Shown in pieces: positions 60,722-64,000 of a stretch of DNA of 64,000 nucleotides. Position 1 is the stretch's first letter; the number at the start of each line of letters is the position of its first letter. The stretch spans positions 1 through 64,000 of the forward strand of contig DATIPS010000031.1 in assembly GCA_035471805.1 (NCBI GenBank), given 5' to 3'. This DNA comes from Acidimicrobiia bacterium (GTDB lineage Bacteria > Actinomycetota > Acidimicrobiia > Spongiisociales > JAHEDJ01). The notes beneath the pieces were generated by a model. The model ran no database searches. It was not told the DNA's origin and saw only the letters and a program-made list of their open reading frames with translations. The position numbers and the translations under genes were made by a program.

Positions 60722-61198
60722 CTACCCCTCGAAAGGTCTGACCGCCTCGACCCGCATTGTGAAGACTCCCCCCGGAGCCTCGTAGCTGACCTCATCGCCT
60801 ATGGCGGCCCCGAGCAGGGCGCTGCCGAGCGGGCCGGATGGAGAGGCCAGCAGGAAGCCGGGAACTCTGTTCTCGGTCGGTGCAACGAAATACTCCATCG
60901 AATCGCCGTCGGAGTCGACGACCGTAACGATGGTGCCGACCTGTACAACTCCCGTGTCCTCGGCCTCGCGAACTTCGGCGGTGTCGAGCAGGTGCCTGAT
61001 CTGACGTATCCGGGCTTCCATCATGCCCTGCTCGTTCTTGGCCGCGTCGTAGTCGGCGTTCTCGCGAATATCTCCGTGGGAGCGTGCTTCGGCGATGCGC
61101 TCCTCGATGTGGATCCGGCCTTCGGTTGTGAGGTATTCGAACTCTTCTCGCAGCTTCTTGTGTGCCGCAGGAGTGAGCCAAGTGGTCTGATTGGTCAT
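60722..61198 (-). CDS. greA: Transcript cleavage factor GreA
   Basis: This 158-residue protein rescues backtracked RNA polymerase by stimulating transcript cleavage. It has the N-terminal coiled coil (LTPAAHKKLREEFEYLTT through DIRENADYDAAKNEQG with the acidic tip D and E) and the C-terminal FKBP-like domain with LLASPSGPLGSALLGAAIGD. The N-terminal DIRENADYDAAKN is diagnostic of GreA/GreB, and length favours GreA. ATG 61198 gives the family start. The EamA gene runs divergently 19 bases away. Confidence 0.95.
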   Translation of the reverse strand: MTNQTTWLTPAAHKKLREEFEYLTTEGRIHIEERIAEARSHGDIRENADYDAAKNEQGMMEARIRQIRHLLDTAEVREAEDTGVVQVGTIVTVVDSDGDSMEYFVAPTENRVPGFLLASPSGPLGSALLGAAIGDEVSYEAPGGVFTMRVEAVRPFEG

Positions 61199-61217
61199 GG
61201 CGGGGCAGGATAGCCCC

Positions 61218-62114
61218 ATGCAGAGGACTAACAACAGGGGTTCGGCCTTCGCGCTGGCCATAAGCGCAGCATTGCTGTTCGGCATAAGCGGGGCAATTGC
61301 GAGCGATGCGCTGTCGGTCGTGAGTCCGGCGCGGGCGGCTCAATCGAGGGCGATGGTCGCCGTGGTCCTGTTGTTGCCGTACGCCTGGTACCGACGCAAG
61401 CTGGCGAGCCGGGGGCCGTGGTCGGTGCTGCTCCTGTTCGGGGCAAGCCTGACCGCGGTCAACGTCGCCTACTACGAGGCCGTGGATCGAATCGGGGTAG
61501 GACCGGGCATGACCTTGCAGTTCCTCGCTCCGATGATGGTGCTCGTCTGGATGCGGACCGCAGAACACAGATCGATTCTCCGGTCGGCCTGGCTGGCTGC
61601 TGCCGTTGCCGTCGCCGGCACTGCGCTGATTGCGGATGTATGGCAGGGGAGTTCGATGGATCTAGTCGGCGTCGGGGCCGGCCTGGCGGCCGCGGCGACC
61701 TTCGCCGTCTATCTAGTGATCGGTGAGCGGCTGGGAACCACCATGGCTCCGTCCGGCATCATGGCCTACGGATTCACCATCTCGGCGCTCATGTGGGCAG
61801 TAATCCAACCCGTCTGGTCGTTTCCCACGGACCTCCCGGTGAAGGTCTGGGGAGAACTGATCTGGATGGGGGTTCTCGGCACTGCGATCCCGTTCATGCT
61901 TGAGTTGCAGGCCCTGCAGCGGGCTTCCGCCGGCTTGGTGGGGGTCATCGCCACCGCCGAGCCGGTGATTGGTGCCGTTGCGGCGCTGCTGATGTTCTCG
62001 GAGAAGATGGCCCCGGTGCAGGTGGTCGGCATGGTGCTGATCGTTGGTTCGGTCGCGTCCGTCCAGCGCCGTGGGGTGGCGGAGGTGGAGGTGCCGCTGG
62101 ATGCGGGAAGATGA
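61218..62114 (+). CDS. EamA/DMT-superfamily transporter (RhtA-like)
   Basis: This 298-residue protein has ten hydrophobic segments arranged as two EamA repeats (LAISAALLFGISGAIASDAL opening; second repeat from about residue 145), with LTAVNVAYYEAVDRIGVGPG and LQRASAGLVGVIATAEPVIG. It is closest in style to RhtA/YdcZ-like exporters of amino acids or metabolites; the substrate is unknown. ATG 61218 is chosen over an upstream GTG or ATG as the family start. Confidence 0.85.
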   Translation: MQRTNNRGSAFALAISAALLFGISGAIASDALSVVSPARAAQSRAMVAVVLLLPYAWYRRKLASRGPWSVLLLFGASLTAVNVAYYEAVDRIGVGPGMTLQFLAPMMVLVWMRTAEHRSILRSAWLAAAVAVAGTALIADVWQGSSMDLVGVGAGLAAAATFAVYLVIGERLGTTMAPSGIMAYGFTISALMWAVIQPVWSFPTDLPVKVWGELIWMGVLGTAIPFMLELQALQRASAGLVGVIATAEPVIGAVAALLMFSEKMAPVQVVGMVLIVGSVASVQRRGVAEVEVPLDAGR

Positions 62115-62189
62115 GGCGAGGAGGCAGTTGGCGGCTCGCGCACTGCGAGAAGCACCGGGCCACAGGCGAGGAGACTGTGCTGCGGCAGA

Positions 62190-62215
62190 GCCCGGTGGTC
62201 CCCCTTCCGCCGGGC
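62190..62215 (+). terminator. Hairpin after the EamA transporter gene
   Basis: GCCCGGTGG (62190-62198) pairs with CCGCCGGGC (62207-62215), allowing one G-U pair, around an 8-base loop, 75 bases past the stop. No T-run follows. Confidence 0.4.
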
Positions 62216-62225
62216 CCCAGACCGT

Positions 62226-62420
62226 CTAGCGATAGCCGTTGTGCGGCGACCACTGGTGGCTGATTATCTGCAGTTCGCCGTCCACCGACTCAGACAGCAC
62301 GAAGGTGGAGAACCCCTTGATTTGCCTGCACCTCTGGCTCTCCTCTCACTATTGGAGAGCCCCGGGTCCGTCGAATTGGTGACATGGCATCACCAGGTTC
62401 TCGAGGACCGGAGAACACGA
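62226..62420 (-). pseudogene. Possible degraded SnoaL/NTF2-like gene fragment
   Basis: Read on the minus strand, the end of this frame gives KGFSTFVLSESVDGELQIIS then HQWSPHNGYR and a stop, resembling the C-terminal strands of SnoaL/NTF2-like proteins. Farther up, the same frame is broken by two consecutive stops (TAG TGA), with VLENLVMPCHQFDGPG beyond. No start is found. It may be a decayed gene or chance. Confidence 0.35.
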
Positions 62421-62513
62421 ACAGAGTCGAATGACCGCGGAACTCTGTGATCCTGCAAAACTGTCACGCTGACCGGCGATTTGCGATTCGCCAATCCGGA
62501 AGGGGGTGAAGTG

Positions 62514-63560
62514 ATGAGCGATACACCGCGTCTGACGCAGTATTCCCACGGCAGCGGCTGAGCATGCAAGCTCGGTTCTGACGAGCTGACGCAGGTTCTG
62601 CGCCGTTTGCGAAACTCACCGGTCACCCGCCATCCGGATCTTCTGGTCGGCCTCGAAACCAACGACGATGCCGGCGTCTACGTCGCGCCCGGCGGGACGG
62701 CCCTCGTGCAGACGGTCGACTTCTTCACGCCGGTCGTGGACGGCCCCTACGACTGGGGCCGGATAACAGCCGCCAACGCCCTCTCCGACGTATACGCAAT
62801 GGGCGGAACGCCGCTCACCGCGCTGCAGCTGGTCGGCTGGCCGCGCGACACCCTCTCGTTCGACCTCCTCGAAGAGGTCATCGCGGGTGGTGCGAGCGTG
62901 ATGGAATCCGCCGGCTGTACCATCGTCGGGGGACACTCGATCGACGATCCGGAGCCCAAATACGGTTTCGCGGTCACCGGAATCGTCGAGCCGGACCGAC
63001 TCGTCACCAACGCAGGCGCTCAACCCGGCGACGCGCTCGTTCTCACAAAGCCGCTGGGGACCGGCATCATTGCCACGGCAATAAAGAGAGGCACGGTCGA
63101 CCCCGACGTTGAGCGTGCCGCCATCGAGGTGATGGCACAGTTGAATGAGGGCGCTTCTCGGGCAATGACCTCCGTCGGCGTCAATGCTGCGACCGATGTG
63201 ACCGGTTTCGGCCTGCTCGGGCACCTGGCCGAGATGATGGATGCCGCCGGAGTTGGAGCGGAAGTCCAGGTCGGTGCCGTGCCGCTGATCGATGGAGTGG
63301 TCGACCTGGCGAACCGCGGCCTGCTTCCCGGTGGCTCCAAGCGAAACTTGAAATCGATCGCCACCAAGGTCGATTTCGGCCGGGTGGGTTCCCCGCTGCG
63401 CGAGATACTGGCCGACGCTCAGACCTCCGGCGGTTTGCTGATCGCCGTCCATGCTGATCGCCTCGACTTCCTGCTCGCTGCTCTGCAGGCCGAGCGCACC
63501 GAGGTATCTGCGGTTATCGGCTCCGTTGTCTCCGGAAACGGTATTCGCCTTCTGAGCTGA
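62514..63560 (+). CDS. selD: Selenide, water dikinase, itself a selenoprotein (in-frame UGA)
   Basis: This 348-residue enzyme makes selenophosphate from selenide and ATP. Starting at ATG 62514 the frame reads RLTQYSHGSG, then UGA (62559-62561), then ACKLGSDELTQVL. E. coli SelD has RLTQYSHGAGCGCK at the same place, so the UGA occupies the active-site Cys17 position and the essential Lys becomes K19. Downstream LLVGLETNDDAGVY, TDFF-like VQTVDFFTP, NALSDVYAMGG, GGHSIDDPEPKYG, TKPLGTGI and DVTGFGLLGHLAEM all match. A SECIS-like hairpin follows the UGA. If UGA is read as stop only a shortened frame from 62607 remains, lacking the catalytic residues. The MFS gene follows 27 bases on. Confidence 0.9.
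62562..62587 (+). promoter_or_regulatory. Bacterial SECIS-like element just after the selD UGA
   Basis: AGCTCG (62569-62574) and CGAGCT (62582-62587) form a perfect 6-bp stem capped by GTTCTGA, starting 7 bases past the UGA. Bacterial SECIS hairpins lie here, inside the coding region, and carry G and U residues in the apical loop (GGUCU in E. coli fdhF; GUUCU here). It should recruit SelB with Sec-tRNA. Confidence 0.75.
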
Positions 63561-63587
63561 GCGAAACCCCTCCTACACTGATCGGCC

Positions 63588-64000
63588 ATGCCTTCCGCCG
63601 ACTCCCGCCAGGTCTGGGTCATCGCCATCGGTGTCGGCTTCGTGATGGCAGGTCTCACTCTCGTTGCGCCGATCCTCCCGCTCTATGCATTGGAGTTCGG
63701 TGTCTCCTACACGGCCGCCGGAGCGCTGATCACAGGGTTCGCGGTTGCCCGGCTCTTCTTCAGTGTGCTCGGCGGCGTCGCCGGTGATCGGTGGGGAGCC
63801 CGAAGAGTCACCGTGTTCGGTACCGCGCTCCTCGCCGTGTCGAGCGTTACCGCCGCCCTTGCTCCCAACTACGCCGTCTTGCTTGGTTCGCGGTTCATCG
63901 AGGGTATCGGGTCGGCCGTATTCGCCACTACGGCTTTTCAATACTTGTTGCAGATAACCCCGAAGGAACGACTCGGCCGTGCCACCGCAGTCTTCCAGAC
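63588..64000 (+). CDS. MFS transporter, N-terminal part (cut by window edge)
   Basis: The frame is open from ATG 63588 to the edge, giving 137 residues. Four transmembrane segments are visible (VWVIAIGVGFVMAGLTLVAP, AGALITGFAVARLFFSVLGG, TVFGTALLAVSSVTAALAP and FIEGIGSAVFATTAFQYLL). The loop GGVAGDRWGARR is the MFS motif A (GxxxDRxGxRR). Substrate is unknown; resemblance is to drug/sugar efflux members. It is 27 bases past selD, so a joint transcript is possible. Confidence 0.88.
   Translation, partial: MPSADSRQVWVIAIGVGFVMAGLTLVAPILPLYALEFGVSYTAAGALITGFAVARLFFSVLGGVAGDRWGARRVTVFGTALLAVSSVTAALAPNYAVLLGSRFIEGIGSAVFATTAFQYLLQITPKERLGRATAVFQ

Larger units (their letters stand above)
62115..62513. 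other. 399-base region between the EamA gene and selD
   Basis: No complete gene is visible. It holds a GC-rich hairpin (62190-62215), a minus-strand remnant of a SnoaL/NTF2-like frame (62226-62420), and three short inverted repeats on the plus strand: GTTCTC/GAGAAC (62397-62416), ACAGAGT/ACTCTGT (62421-62448) and GGCGA/TCGCC (62475-62492). The last three lie just before selD and may form its leader. Its ribosome site is AGGGGG before GTGATG (62511-62516). Confidence 0.5.

Noticed and set aside
62340-62352. TGA in the minus-strand SnoaL-like frame considered as a second selenocysteine codon
   Set aside because: It is directly preceded by TAG in the same frame, so the frame is broken regardless.
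62341-62513. Possible tRNA-Sec (selC) upstream of selD
   Set aside because: Short inverted repeats exist, but there is no 8-bp acceptor stem, UCA anticodon loop or T-loop in the right order.

Overview
The window is a 64 kb piece of a GC-rich bacterial chromosome, gene-dense and strongly translationally coupled: most neighbouring genes overlap through ATGA, GTGA or TTGA. Several gene pairs point to an Actinomycetota (actinobacterial) host. These are clpS beside a DUF2017 gene, an XRE regulator coupled to a heparin-binding-hemagglutinin-like coiled-coil protein with a Lys/Ala/Pro tail, a GalE-like plus PlsC-like pair, glnE, and a CpaE/TadZ-like ATPase. An Acidimicrobiia-like lineage is my inference; no rRNA or tRNA gene was seen. 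Lipobox and Tat signals and the lack of outer-membrane genes fit a monoderm.

Layout. 1-3.6 kb: an edge-cut conserved gene, a TrpB2-type synthase and a lipoprotein. 3.7-13.4 kb: a nine-gene haem operon, transcribed hemA-C-D-B-L-E-N-H-Y, covering glutamyl-tRNA to protohaem. 13.6-15.1 kb: prephenate dehydratase and a deaminase. 15.2-22.6 kb: multihaem cytochromes (hepta-, nona-, deca- and pentahaem proteins, and a cytochrome b561 fused to two c-type domains). 22.7-29.5 kb: a full System I cytochrome c maturation set, arranged divergently (ccmF-H-TPR-G and ccmA-B-C-D-E). 29.5-37.2 kb: two Rieske/cytochrome b operons. One carries an iron-sulfur flavoprotein and a monohaem cytochrome c. In the other, cytochrome b subunit IV is fused to eight c-type haem domains. 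Haem synthesis, haem attachment and about 42 c-type haem sites thus lie within about 34 kb. I read this as one electron-transfer island whose terminal donor or acceptor cannot be named from this sequence.

37.3-64 kb is mostly housekeeping: a CpaE-like ATPase, an excisionase-type HTH protein, clpS/DUF2017, an RNA m5U methyltransferase, an M15 peptidase, xdhC and mocA-like molybdenum-enzyme accessory genes, DUF4332, the XRE/HBHA-like operon, an acyltransferase and epimerase pair, DAHP synthase and prephenate dehydrogenase, an M20 amidohydrolase, glnE, nadE, a class IV aminotransferase, a lipoprotein, a REC-GGDEF-HD regulator, mgtE, greA, an EamA transporter, selD and a truncated MFS transporter.

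Two translation features deserve attention. selD is itself a selenoprotein gene: an in-frame UGA sits at the active-site Cys position and a SECIS-like hairpin follows, so ordinary gene calling truncates it. Three genes (nonahaem cytochrome, REC-GGDEF-HD protein, TrmA-like methyltransferase) look as if they start at CTG.
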